The notes: a model not told the origin generated them from the sequence alone. A stretch of 64,000 nucleotides of DNA from Allium sativum (GCA_030737875.1 CM060922.1:321627956-321691955), one strand, 5' to 3'; numbered from the stretch's first letter, positions 25,201 through 36,440 are shown. Program-made: numbers and translations.

Positions 25201-26487
25201 AGAGATGTGCTTGATGAATGCCACAAGTCTAAGCTCAGTATCCATCTGGGTGTGAGTAAAATGTATAACGATATCAAGCGAACATTCTGGTGGAAGTCGT
25301 TAAAAAAAGACATCTCGATATATGTTAGTCGATGCCCTACTTGCCAGCTAGTCAAAAGCGACCAACAAAAACTTACTGGACTGTTACAACCGCTAGACTT
25401 TCCAGGCTGGAAGTGGGAACATGTTTCAATGGATTTCATTGATGGTCTGCCCAGAACCAGAAAAGGGAATGACAGTATTTGGGTGATCGTAGATCGTTTC
25501 ACGAAGACCGCCCACTTCATACCTGTCAGATCAAACAAAACTGCTCAAAGTCTGGCGCAGATATACTTCAGGGAAATAATTAGACTACATGGAGTGCCGC
25601 TCAGTATAGTCAGTGATAGAGATACAATATTTACTAGTAAATTCTGGGAGGCATTTCAAGTTGAACTGGGAACGAAGTTGAACTTGAGCACCGCTTATCA
25701 TCCTCAGACAGACGGTCAGACTGAGAGGGTGAATCGTATTTTAGAAGATCTATTGCGGGCTTGTGTTCTAGATTTTGGTGGATGATGGGAAGACCATCTG
25801 CATTTGGCTGAATTCTCATACAATAACAGCTACCAGGCGAGCCTGACAATGTCGCCATTCGAAGCGTTATATGGTAGACCGTGCCGATCTCCTTCTTGTT
25901 GGGTCGAACCCGGAAATAGACTTGTATTGGGGCCAGATATGATTCGAGAAGCTGCCGAAAAAGTCGATTTTATTAAGAAACGATTATTGGCCGCTCAAAG
26001 CCGACAAAAGAGCTATGCCGATAGAAGAAGAAGAGATATATCCTTTGCTGTTGGCGACTATGTATATTTGAAAGTATCGCCGATGAGAGGAGTTATCCGG
26101 TTCGGTAAAACTGGAAAGTTGGCGCCCAAATTCATTGGTCCGTTTCCTATTCTGAAACGGATCGGAACTCTCGCTTATAGGGTCAAATTGCCTGACTGGC
26201 TGCCTGGAGTTCATGATGTATTTCATATATCTCAACTTCGAAAGCACGTTCATGATCCAGACTTGATCGTGGAAGAAGCAGCTCAACAGGATATTGAAAT
26301 TACTCCAGAACTAACTGTGAGAAGAGAGCCGCTAAAGATTATCGGCAAAGAAACCAAAGAGCTGAGGAACAAGAAGGTTCGCTTAGTCAAAGTGAAATGG
26401 AGTGGAGATCCACAAGATTATACTTGGGAAACTGAGGAGAGCATTCAGAAAGCTTATCCTAGATGTCGAGTGGATATCTCTGTTTGA
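22243..26487 (+). pseudogene. Ty3/gypsy chromovirus gag-pol, one frame with four TGA codons
   Basis: One reading frame of about 1,414 codons from the ATG at 22243 to a TGA at 26485. Gag core (WALKDEALFWWDSV near residue 75) is followed by two CX2CX4HX4C zinc knuckles at 22960-23001 and 23068-23109. Protease has FDTGASRSF at residue 335. Reverse transcriptase has LCVDYRDLN near 562 and FIDDIL at 662. RNase H has WTDAS at about 810 and ends near NVVADALSRK. Integrase has a His/Cys zinc module, MDFIDG, VSDRD and TDGQTERVNR, then a KFIGPF motif and a short chromodomain-like end (VKVKWSG, YTWETEE). The end and domain order suggest a Tekay-like chromovirus (inference). In-frame TGA codons at 22564, 23467, 24475 and 25783 interrupt gag, the protease/RT linker, RT/RNase H and integrase. 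No frameshift is present and catalytic motifs are retained. The one-frame layout is normal for chromoviruses, the stops are not. Confidence 0.9.
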
Positions 26488-27668
26488 CTCCAGTGCAAGG
26501 TACATTTACCATACTTTGCATTACTAATTAGTTCTCTACTCTGTTGTTATTTTCTTTCCATGGATGTGTACTTTTAATTCTATAGTCTGAATGATTTTAA
26601 AAAGAGTATAGAAATTGATTAGTATATTTTTGAAAAGTTAAAAACAATTTGATTGTTGTGTGTGTTGTGTGATAGTAGATTTGATTGATTAAAATTATTG
26701 AAACGATAGTTAATTTAATCAACAATAGAATGAATGGTAGGATTTATTCGATTAAATCACACATTGAACTGATTGGAATATAAATAGAAATATATATATA
26801 TATGTGCATTATATATGTTTGAACAGGTAAATGGATTAGATGTTGAGTAAAGATTTTATTTACGTGACCGACAAATAGGTAAACCTTAATGAGTTGGATG
26901 CGAAATATTATTATATCAACTCCTGTGAATGCCATTGGATGCGGAGTGCTGGTTATTCTGTGTGAAATAATAAATATCGCCATAGGATAGTAACAATTAA
27001 TTTTGAACTGCATTACATGGCATACTTCAGAAGATAGGCATACTTCATCATATACCACATAAGCCTTTGGAGCTTCTGTGACGAGGTGGAAGATTTAACA
27101 TACGAGCGAGAGGCTTGTATGGCGATGACTATATTTTACAGGTTGAACTGATGACTAATATGGACTATTTAAACTGTAAAGATAAAATTGCCAAATTAAT
27201 AAAAACCCCACACGGGTCTGGAGTTGACAATAACCACATCTCTCCAGTTATTAGATACGGCACATGGACTATTTAATTCCCACACGGGACGAGGTGACGA
27301 GGATTTATCCTCTGGAGCATTTAAAATACACACTCCCTCAGGCTTTGACAGGGTGACGAGAATTTATTCTCTGGAGATATTATCAATACACGCTCCCCTG
27401 TAAACACCAGAATATATCACTATAAATATGTGTATGCTTATTAGGATTTATTGAGTACCTAATACGGCCCAATAAATTTCCAAACCTCTCTCCATACAAA
27501 GGAGGTTATGGCGAAATTTTTCAAAAATTCCGGGTGTTAGCCAAATTTTTGAAGAATTTGAAAATTCTCAAACACTGAAAAGTTGGAGAATTGAAGCCAG
27601 ATCGAACGTAGAGTTGATTAATCAAACCACTTTCGACTTCATTCCTTTTCGGGGACGAAAAGTTTTAA
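26488..27668 (+). other. 3' non-coding internal region of chromovirus
   Basis: About 1.2 kb between the end of pol and the polypurine tract, with no supported ORF. It contains recurring phrases with CACACGGG and GACGAG-TTTATTCTCTGGAG (about 27205-27390). A block at about 27495-27560 (ATACAAAGGAGG through CGGGTGTTAG) has a clear counterpart in the non-coding element at 46130-46180. Sequence just before the tract, TTCGGGGACGAAAAG, is the usual plant gypsy pre-tract motif. Confidence 0.7.
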
Positions 27669-27679
27669 GTGGGGGAGAT
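27669..27679 (+). other. Polypurine tract
   Basis: GTGGGGGAGAT directly before the 3' LTR start TGTAACGACCCAG. It is the plus-strand DNA synthesis primer in LTR elements. Confidence 0.85.
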
Positions 27680-28506
27680 TGTAACGACCCAGAAAATCTG
27701 AACCAATTTAAAAATTTTAAATTGGCTAAAATAATGGATTTTAAATATTTAAAATAAATATTTTAAATAATAGAGATGAAAAGTGAGTTGAATCGACAAT
27801 TGAAAACGAATATAATTAATTCTAATTATAAACAAGGCCTGAAATGGCGCTGCAGTTTCCAAAATTTGAATTCAAACTTTGTCGGACTGTATCGGGTGCA
27901 AAACAAAACGGATTTTAGTGAAACCAAAAATATTTAAATCTTTTAGTGAATACCTTTCTAACGAATCTGAAAAATCGAATTTTCATAACGGAAAGCAAAA
28001 GTTATGGCCAAATGAATTTTCAGAAAGGTCGCTATGGAATTTATATAGCCCGTGAAAATGGCCATTTTGCATACGACCTCGGAATTCGACGAAACCACTT
28101 TTGTTGGATCCGGGATGTGAAGTTATTGCTAGGTTTCAAATTTTATAATTTTTGAAGCTAGTATGTGAGCGTCGCAAAGGAAAACGTGTTTTGGTCAATT
28201 ACAGTTAAATTGGATCGACCAGAAATGGGCCTTTTTACAAACGGTCTCAGAATTCGACGAAACTAGTTTTGTTGGGACCGTATCGTCAAAACATAGCTAG
28301 ATTTATTTTTCTGGAATTTTACGAATCAGTTTATGGCCCCGGCAAATTGAAATGTACATTCAAATCGAATATTGAATGTTTTATATTTTAATTTAAAGGA
28401 AAACTGACTGAAACAGTCGAATGGGCCTACGAAACATATCCCATTGTGTTCGGAATGGGGGTAAAACGCTAGGGACGACAGTCGTTGGGTTTTGATTGGG
28501 GTTCGT
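27680..28506 (+). mobile_element. 3' LTR of chromovirus, truncated after 0.83 kb
   Basis: Matches 17151-17980 with only scattered substitutions up to the phrase ATTGGGGTTCGT. It then switches at about 28502-28506 to sequence of the related non-coding family. The switch corresponds to about position 433 of the 39665 LTR, and the bases TTCGT are shared at the join. The last 4 kb of this LTR is therefore missing and no target duplication can be read on this side. Confidence 0.85.
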
Positions 28507-29144
28507 CGTGTAGATTTTGATGTACGTCCAAATCAAATTTCAGAAAAGTCGCTGTGGAATTCCTTTATAATCCGTAACGCTTTATATACGTTATAAAAGG
28601 ATTTTCAATGTAAATTGAATATCGATTCAATCTGGACTCGGAATAGCGAGTATATATTAATACTGGAGCTATATGATATTCCTCGGTGAATATACACGAT
28701 AATATAAATTTATTTATATTTAATTTAATAATATTTAAATATATTTATATATTTAAATGGGTCATCCAGAGCTTTAAAAATAGCGACTTTTGCAAACGAA
28801 GTCGGAATTCGACGAAACTAGTTTTGTTGGATCCGCAATGTCAAATAGATGTTAGATTTCCAGTTTCGTGATTTTTAGAGTCACTGTGTGGCCGTACGGA
28901 TTTTTAGAGTGTAAAACAGTCGGTATTTTTACGGTTAAAAATACGCTGTGTGAGCATACGGAGTCGGAATTCGACGAAACCAGTTTCGTTGGGACCGAAA
29001 TGTCGAACTGTAGCTGCATGTCCAGTTTCGTGATTTTTGGATATCGTATGTAATCACGAGAATTTTTAGAAAGCAAAATGAATATATAAATGGGAATATA
29101 CCAGGAATATTCCTTCTATAAAATATCTAGATATTTTATTTGCC

Positions 29145-29152
29145 TATAAGTA
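29145..29152 (+). promoter_or_regulatory. TATA-like box of giant LTR
   Basis: TATAAGTA in the context TTGCCTATAAGTATACC, aligned with TATAAATA at 40725 and 47425 in the sister LTRs. An alternative TATAAAATAT lies 28 bases upstream. Confidence 0.45.
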
Positions 29153-30002
29153 TACCTTCATTCCTTCCTTAAGACCTAATCCTCACAAAAAAAAATGCGC
29201 CGTCACTCTTCTTTCTTACAGCAAACATTTCTTGAGCAAAATAATTCAAAGAAAATAAAAGAAAATCCTATAAATCTCGATATATATGTTTTTGAATCCC
29301 TGCGAGTATGCTCTCCAATCTGGTATGGTTTTCTGGAGGCTCGATCATGGTTCATGGCGAGGTCGTATGGGTACAGTTGAGCTAGGGTTGAGATAATCTT
29401 GTAATCGAAGCACTTATTTGCAAAACGGAGTTCATTTTTGGGTTCAAGGATGTGAGCCGCACCTGTCGGCTTGGTTGGGTGGGATTCCGACACAATTGGT
29501 GTCGATGATGTGCCTGTAGCGGCAACCTCGGTTTCCAGAACGCGGTGAGAAAGAGGCAGTCGAGTGTGTCTTTAATGGTGTAAGTAGAAAGGGGAGGGAA
29601 AGGAGAAGGAGAACGATGATGTCCTGGTTGGGTTCGGTGGCAAAACGTAGGAGAGAAAGGGGAACAAGGAGGTCGGAAATGGCTGATGGTTTTGGGGGAG
29701 CGGACTTGTTGGAGAAGACGGGTTATAATAGAGAACGGGTTTGGGCCAAAAGAAAGGGGGTGAGGCCCACTTATATAATATGTATTCTAAGTTTAATTTA
29801 AACATATTAAATTGTAGACTCTATAACTTTACCATACGATATCGGTTTTCAGCGAAACAAGTTTTGTTGGGACCGTATGGACGAGAGCTTCATAATGAAG
29901 CTGACTGGAAGTGGATTGGGACCCGTAGGAATTTATGGCGAAATAAACTGTTTGATTCAAATCAAATAACAGTTTATCGTTCTTTAACGATGAACTGCCA
30001 AT

Positions 30003-30251
30003 GTGAGTAAAACTCACCAACTCTGAACAGTTATATTTTTATAATGTATTTTTAGAACTGTTAATCATCTGTTGATTGCTGTGTGTTGGTTGATTGATTG
30101 AACTGCTAGTCAGTTAGTGAAAATTATATATATATATATGTAATTATATATATATAAATCGTTAAATATTTATATGTTGATTCTGCTATCAGAATAATTC
30201 ATATCAAAATGAAATCGATGTTTATCGTATTGTCTAACATCTGTGATGCAG
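30003..30251 (+). other. Candidate intron inside LTR leader
   Basis: Starts with a consensus donor GTGAGT and ends at TGATGCAG, with a branch-like CTAAC 15-20 bases upstream of the acceptor. The first LTR at 39665 has the same arrangement (GTGAGT at 41776, GGATGCAG ending at 41989). The second LTR has lost both sites. This is inference from splice consensus and position only. Confidence 0.3.
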
Positions 30252-30652
30252 GGAAACAGGTCGGAGGAATCCAACTGGATTCCTCAACATTTATTTTGCC
30301 GTTATTCATATATTTTGATATATGGTGTGATATATAATCTGCTGTTGATTTTGTGTGTTGGACGATATTTATCGTTGTTATATGGTATGTTAAATACTAT
30401 AAGAAATCCCAGAAAGTAGAAAGGAGGTCTTCAAAGTATATTTTGAAAATAATTTATTTATATAAAATCAATGGATTTTATATATAAGGAAAGAAAGATC
30501 TTATAAAAGGAAATAAAATTTATAAAATCAAAGGGGTTAAAAAGAGATATATTTGTCAAAACAAATATAAAGAGACATATTTGTCAAAACAAATATAAAG
30601 GAAATATATTTGAAATCAAATATAAAGGAAATATATTTGAAAGCAAATATAA

Positions 30653-30920
30653 AGGAATTATTTATATAGGAAATAAATAAAGAGTTAAAAGGAATTATTT
30701 ATATAGGAAATAAATAAAGAGTTAAAAAGGAATTATTTATATAGGAAATAAATAAAGAGTTAGAAGGAATTATTTATATAGGAAATAAATAAAGAGTTAA
30801 AAGGAATTATTTATATAGGAAATAAATAAAGAGTTAAAAGGAATTATTTATATAGGAAATAAATAAAGAGTTAAAAGGAATTATTTATATAGGAAATAAA
30901 TAAGAGTTAAAGGAATTTAT
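30653..30920 (+). repeat. About 38-bp tandem repeat, seven copies
   Basis: Near-identical copies of a unit containing GGAATTATTTATATAGGAAA and then TAAATAAAGAGTTAAA. It is flanked by shorter related repeats (30540-30650 and 30920-31070). At this point the sister LTRs have only a few degenerate versions, so this is a copy-specific expansion. Confidence 0.9.
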
Positions 30921-31369
30921 TTATTTTGGAAATAAATAAAAGTATAAAGGAGATATTTATTTGCTGAATAAATAGGAAAGATAAAAGGAGATATTTATTT
31001 GATAAATAAATAGGATTAAATAAAAGGAATATTTATTTGATAAATAAATAGAACTAAATCAGAAGAATATTTAGAAGATGAATAGAAAATGGAAATCTGT
31101 TTTTAACAGATAAATAGAAAGGATTAATTTATAAATAATAGTTTATAAATTAAAAAAATATTTATCATTTGATAAATGAAATATATAAGTCTGAACTTAT
31201 ATAGAGACGAGATATTGGTTTCAACACCGATAGTTTTAAATAGAATATGTACCCAACACTTGTGTAAGTGAAGTAATATTATTAAAGAGGACATTTATAA
31301 AGTGAAGAACCGTTACTAAAAGTAAATCTTTATAAATGAATAAACGTTATCAAATAGGAGTTATTCAAA

Positions 31370-32170
31370 TAGGAGAAATCGAGTAGAGTTAGAGTTAACC
31401 AGTTAGAGTTAATCGAATTAGTTATTCGAATAGAGTTAAATAAATAAGAGTGATTCGAATTAGTTGTTCGAATAGAGTTAAACACAAAGGAGTTATCGAA
31501 TTTAGTTATTCGAAAAGGAGTTTTCGATTTGTTAAATCGAAAGGGAAGATTATCGAATATCGTTTATTCGAGAGGAGATTATCGAATATATTTTATTCGA
31601 AGGAGTTATCGATTATTAGTTAATCAAAGTGAGTTATAGAATATTAGTTAAATCAAAGGAGTTATCGAATATAGTTTATTCGATGGAGTTAATCGATTAG
31701 AGTTAAATCAAATGAGTTAATCGAATATAGTTTATTCGATGGAGTTAATCGATTAGAGTTAAATCAAATGAGTTAATCGAATATAGTTTATTCGAATAGA
31801 GAAAAGGAGTTAATCGAATATAGTTTATTCGAACAGAGTAAATGAGTTAATCGAATATAGTTTATTCGAATAGAGTTAGAGGAGTTATCGAATATAGTTT
31901 ATTCGACATGAGTTAAGTGAATTAGTTAAGTTAAACTAAGTGAATTAGTTAAGTGAATTGGTTAAGTTAACCAAAGTGAATTAGTCGAGTTAATCAAAGT
32001 GATTAGTTCAGTTAATCGAGATAAGTAAATCAAGTTAGGTTAATCGAGTTGAATTAGTCAGTCGAGTTAATAAATTGAGTTAGTCAAACCAAGTAAAACC
32101 AGTTAGAGTTAATTAATTAAGGTTGACCAGTTAGAGTTAATCAATCAGAGTTAATCAAATAGAGTTAAGT
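31370..32170 (+). repeat. Degenerate 25-30-bp repeat array with internal palindromes
   Basis: Many copies of GAGTTAATCGAATATAG followed by TTTATTCGA. The TCGAATA and TATTCGA parts are inverted, so each unit can form a small hairpin. It decays to the right into GTTAA/GAATTAGT variants. No equivalent array exists in the sister LTRs. Confidence 0.8.
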
Positions 32171-34050
32171 AAAATTAGGACTGACTAGAGATTAGTAAAT
32201 TGAATGGTTTTCTAAGTGTCTATCTGATGTTGGTTTCGGCCTTCGGGATTTATACTTAGGGAATTGTTCTCATACTAGTTACAGTCAGGGACTGATAGTT
32301 GGGGAAGAGTAGTGATTTGTAAATAAGCAGATGGAAACGTTTTCCAGTGTTAATAACATATATTTTCTAAATCTAGAAAATAAGAAATGTTGAATATAGG
32401 GAGACAAGAGATAAGTAAATAAATGAACTAAAGAGATTAATGTTAAATGATGTTTGTTCGATATAATTTCCATCTGGGAAATAATATCGTTGTTTGCACA
32501 CTTGTTTTTCTTCGATAGTTAACTCATAGACTATCGAAGTTTTGACCATTTTAACGTTGTTAATATGGAGAGACCGGTTGGATTATTATCCAAAGAACCA
32601 CTTTGTATTGGCATAAGCGTTGTGAATCATATATGCCAAAGTTAATTGAAGACGGAGTAAAATGCAAGGGCTGTTGTATAAGTCTTAGATAACAGTGACT
32701 AAGATGGATATACTGAATAGTGCCTTCGATTTGTCCAATCCCAGGACAACTTGTATGGACGAAGGTCTGACAGAGTATATCCAATGGATCGCGTAAGTTG
32801 ATCTGTTCAAACGTATTCACGTTTGGTGGCGGAGGAATTCATTTCTCTAACCTGTATACCCGTGTTACTTTTGGATAAATCAATTTGTGATTTGGCGGGT
32901 ATGACGATGTGACATTCTAAGTGAATGAGGATGACTTGTGTTGATGAATGTCTGACAGAGTATTTCCAGAAAGGTCACGTACATTGATTTCTTCAACTAT
33001 ACCAAGAGTGGAAGCGAAGAAGGAAATTTCTTTAGCTAACACGTAACGTACTGTTGTAGACGCCAATTAGTGATTTTCGATGGATTTGACAATGTGGCAT
33101 TCGAAGTGAATCTGATGTAATGGTAAAGCGTAGCTTCTAGCCTCATCAACCGGTAAATGACAGAAATCGGGCAGGCAGCATGGCTAAGTCGGTCGCACCG
33201 AAGTAGGGTGTATAATCACCTATCTAGAGAATATTCATTTGTTTCTTAAATCTATCAATGTTGTCCCATATATATACGGGAACGGTTGCTGATCCCAACC
33301 GTTGGTGATATACATTCGATACACTCAAGCAAAATGAGTGGTCGGTCATGTGTGGCTGAGTTACAAGATGTTCTTGTTGAACTCCAGTGTGTCATTCCTA
33401 GAGTACACTGATCGGAAGGTGGTTCCATACCTTGTCATAGTTGGAAATCCATTATCCAATACGTGCTCGCGATTTTGATTGTATACTATATATGTAGAAC
33501 GTGAGATGAAAGCGTTTCTGCTAGTTGATATCTATTTGTACATAGACATTATTATAATATCAAAAGGTTTTTGATATAAAGATATTTTGGATTCTCATAA
33601 GGGAAAAACCCGTTCCGTTGTGCAGCGTGGTCTTATGAGATATCGTTTACTTATTCATATACCTGTTTAAACTGTTTTACTCACACCAGTCCCATGACTG
33701 ACCCGGAGTTTATTTGTTTTGTTTTCCCTAAACTCTTGGGTGCCTAATTTTGTACGGGCAGTCAAGTAGTCAGGAATTTACAGATATACTGGAAGAGCGT
33801 GGAGCAGGAGGCTTCAGGATCTTATAGCTATAGTTATTTCCGTTGTGTTGTAAGTGCTGTACTCTGATAAGTGCTATTGTATACATAACTGTTATATTTC
33901 AAAGTATGTTATCTATTATATGTTAGTCGTTCCGCTGTGAGGTTCGTGTTACTCTGATGTTGTGTTCTTCTTCATCTTCTATTCTAAGTTTCTATCTTAT
34001 CTATCCTCACCCTCTAATTTCTTTCATTAATTACCGGGATTTTTCGATGT

Positions 34051-34087
34051 TTTGGTTATCGACATCGAGCATATGTCGATAACCAAA
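34051..34087 (+). other. 15-bp perfect stem-loop next to LTR 3' end
   Basis: Arm 34051-34065 (TTTGGTTATCGACAT) is exactly complementary to 34073-34087 around a 7-base loop. Outer flanks CCGGGATTTTTCG and GAAAATCCGGG extend it as an imperfect palindrome to about 34034-34106. The same place in the 39665 element is a decayed version (GGATAGTCAACAT with ATGTCGATAACC). It may be a structural or terminator element of the LTR transcript (inference). Confidence 0.6.
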
Positions 34088-34112
34088 GTCGCCGAAAATC
34101 CGGGTCGTTACA

Positions 34113-34800
34113 CCCTTATTTGGAGATCACATGCCCTAAGAACCTCACCTTTTTTCTCCAAAAATGGCATTTTGAGAACTTTGCTTTAAGATAATGGTCA
34201 CCGAGAATCTTCAAAACTTCTCTCAAAGGCTGGGCATGCTCTTCTTTGCTTTTGGAGAAGACCAAGATATCATCATCAAAGACTACCACAAACTTATTTA
34301 GGAACTCCCGAAACACCCTACTCATCAGATCGACAAAATAGGCGGGTGCATTCGTCAGCCCAAAATGCATAACTAGCCATTCAAAGAAACCGTCCCGAGT
34401 CCTAAAGGCAGTCTTATCTATGCTGTCCTCGGCCACCCTTAACTGATGGAACCCCATGGCCAAGTCTAACTGGAAAAATACCGAGGCACCAACAAGCTGA
34501 TCAAATAAACCATCAATCCTCGAAAGCGGGTGCCTATTCTTCTTAGTGAGTTTATTCAGCTCCCTGTAATCAACACACAAACAAAGCGAACAATCCGCCT
34601 TAGTTGCGAATATTGTTGGAGCACCCCATTCAGATATGCTTCGTCTGATAAACCCTTTCTCAAGTAACTCCCTTACTTGCTTACTCAGCTACCTCCTTTT
34701 CCTTGGAGCCATGTGACGCACTGGTAATGCAACTGGCTTTGCATTGTACACCAGATATATGCGAAAGTCAATCTCACGCCTTGGAGGTAAACCCGTACCT
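34113..34800 (-). pseudogene. Ty3/gypsy reverse transcriptase fragment, minus strand
   Basis: Open from 34580 to 34116 with [53 protein letters not shown] and the polymerase motif as [11 protein letters not shown]. The usual (Y/F)xDD second residue is changed to Asp (FDDD). It ends near FLGHVISK, where the giant LTR begins. Upstream RT sequence (about 34580-34800) is recognisable but broken by stops and shifts. RNase H and integrase are missing from the window. The gene is dead. It belongs to the element whose protease, gag and LTR follow to the right. Confidence 0.85.
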
Positions 34801-35017
34801 CGTCAAAAACATCCGAAAAATCTCGAACTACTGGAATAGATTACAGATTGTCGATAGATGCATCAAGAGACTCTAGGAAACTAAGCATAACCGACCCTTG
34901 TGGGTCACACGAAATCTCGAGGGTTCTCCCATGACAAGTCAGAAGCATAACAACCCTCTTCTCACAATCCAGAATGGCACCATATGTGGTAAGTCTACAC
35001 ATTCCTAGAATCAACCC

Positions 35018-35345
35018 CTAGCCCATAAACACGAGCACATACGCATCGCATTCAAATTCGACGCCTAACACAGATATTTTCAAACCCCGACAAATCATCG
35101 ATAAATGAGCCGAACCACCAATGGGGTTTGAAACAACTACAGGATCTACTACCATACTAGTAATTAAGTGCAGAGATTCAACTCCAGAACTTGATATAAA
35201 TGAATGTGAGGCCCCAGAATCAAAAAGTGTTCTAATAGGATGGTTTGAAAGAGAAATTAAACCTTCCACAGTTTCTACCTCTATCAAGAGCACTGGTTGC
35301 GAGAGCATGCAACTGCCCTTTGACCTTGTCCCTGTGATTCCAGTT
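35018..35345 (-). pseudogene. Ty3/gypsy aspartic protease region
   Basis: A minus-strand frame containing TLFDSGASHSFIS, the aspartic protease active site, and the family motif NPIGGSAHLSMICRGL, ending in ECDAYVLVFMG and a stop. This frame is shifted relative to gag: the zinc-knuckle frame gives ECPKKLESQGQ where this frame gives PEETGITG near 35340. The frameshift is probably decay, because the coding chromovirus in this window keeps gag and protease in one frame. Confidence 0.8.
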
Positions 35346-36192
35346 TCTTCGGGCACTCTTTAGCAAAGTGTTCGGCCTGTCCACAGTGGGAGCAAGAATT
35401 CTTCCTTCACTTACAGTCTTTAACTAGGTGAACTTCCTTCCTACAATGGTGACATTTTCTCTTATCCTTGCCTTTATCATTTTTCCTTCCTTTCTTCTGT
35501 TGTTGCTGCTATTGCTGCTGCCCATTCTTGGGCCACACCTTCTTATTCTGTGATGTCCCCTCAGCCTTTACCTCCTTCTTTTCTCCCTTGTCCTCCTCAT
35601 GCATTAGGGCCATATCGACAAGCTTTTCAAATGTGGCCTCTATTGGAATATGGGACATGGATAACCCATGAAGGGGTTCATTCAGCCCTTTAGCAAACCG
35701 CAAAGCCTTTTTGTGTGGTGTATCCACTAACTCTAACCCGAACCTTGCTAGCTGGTTGAGTGTGCTCACATATTCTTACACCGTCAAGTTTCCTTGTTTG
35801 AGTGCTAAGAATCTTTCGATCTGCATGTTGCTTTCAGCTTGGGATAGAAATTTCATTTCGAACCTCTGTCTAAAATCTTCCCAAGTTTCCACAGGATGTC
35901 CAGCTTGGGTGACTTCCCACCAAAATAAGGCTTTGTGCTTCAATAGCCAAGTAGCTAACTGAATCTTTCTTCGGTCCTCCACTTTAAAGATTACGAATAA
36001 GTCCTCAGTCTCCTTAAACCAATTCCGAGCTTCCACAAATGTCTCGTTCCCATGGAATGGCTTCCCTCTCATAGCACTGAAGTCCTTGCAGATCTTGGCA
36101 AAGTTATCTGCTTTTGGAGGGGGAGGAGGAATGGCTGGTGCAACTAGGGGAGGAATGTCTCTTTGGCCTTCGGCCGGCGCCGTGGCCTCCAA
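35340..36192 (-). pseudogene. Ty3/gypsy gag with zinc knuckles
   Basis: Starts at the ATG complementary to 36190-36192, 237 bases after the primer site, with a Pro/Ala-rich N-terminus. Then comes the gag core (ATWLLKHKALFWWEVTQAG, FRQRFEMKFLSQAESNMQIE, FLALKQGNLTV). After a TAA at 35773 (probably a Gln codon before EYVSTLNQLARF) the same frame continues through RFAKGLNEPLHGL to a Gln-rich stretch with a TAG. Two zinc knuckles follow, CHHCRKEVHLVKDC and CSHCGQAEHFAKEC, with a TGA between them. Three different stop codons and a downstream frameshift show neutral decay. Gag would form the virus-like particle and bind element RNA. Confidence 0.85.
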
Positions 36193-36428
36193 ATACCTAC
36201 GGAACCATCCGGGTATAATGACGCCCTCTGGGATATTAGGGATGTCTTATTCCCCAGACATGCTGAAAAAGGGAAAAGGAAGAAATTTAGATAAAGGACC
36301 GAAGGATACTACATATGGCTTTTTGGGGAATGTTTTTCAAAACAGACTTTTATTTCTGAAAATGCTTTTCTTTTAAAACCTTTTTGAAAATAATTTTCAA
36401 AAACTTTTACCCAATCTGGTAACGTTCA

Positions 36429-36440
36429 GCTCTGATACCA
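36429..36440 (-). other. Primer binding site (tRNA-iMet), minus strand
   Basis: The minus strand reads TGGTATCAGAGC, two bases after the LTR end ...GTGTCACA. It fixes the orientation and 5' LTR boundary of the minus-strand gypsy element. Confidence 0.95.

Larger units (their letters stand above)
28502..34112 (+). mobile_element. Giant LTR of the non-coding element family, lacking its first about 430 bp
   Basis: Co-linear with the two LTRs of the 39665-51370 element from about their position 433 to the terminal CGGGTCGTTACA at 34112. It has U3 units with GACGAAACTAG/CAG cores (about 28808 and 28970) and a TATA-like TATAAGTA at 29145. A purine-rich leader, the GTGAGT...TGCAG block at 30003-30251 and distal hairpins at 33593-33640 and 33687-33700 follow. 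A 15-bp perfect stem lies near the end. It is about 0.9 kb longer than the homologous part of the sister LTRs because of tandem expansions at 30.5-32.2 kb. Its right edge lies within the RT of a minus-strand gypsy element. It was probably inserted there, and a deletion then removed its left end and the rest of that element (inference). Confidence 0.75.
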
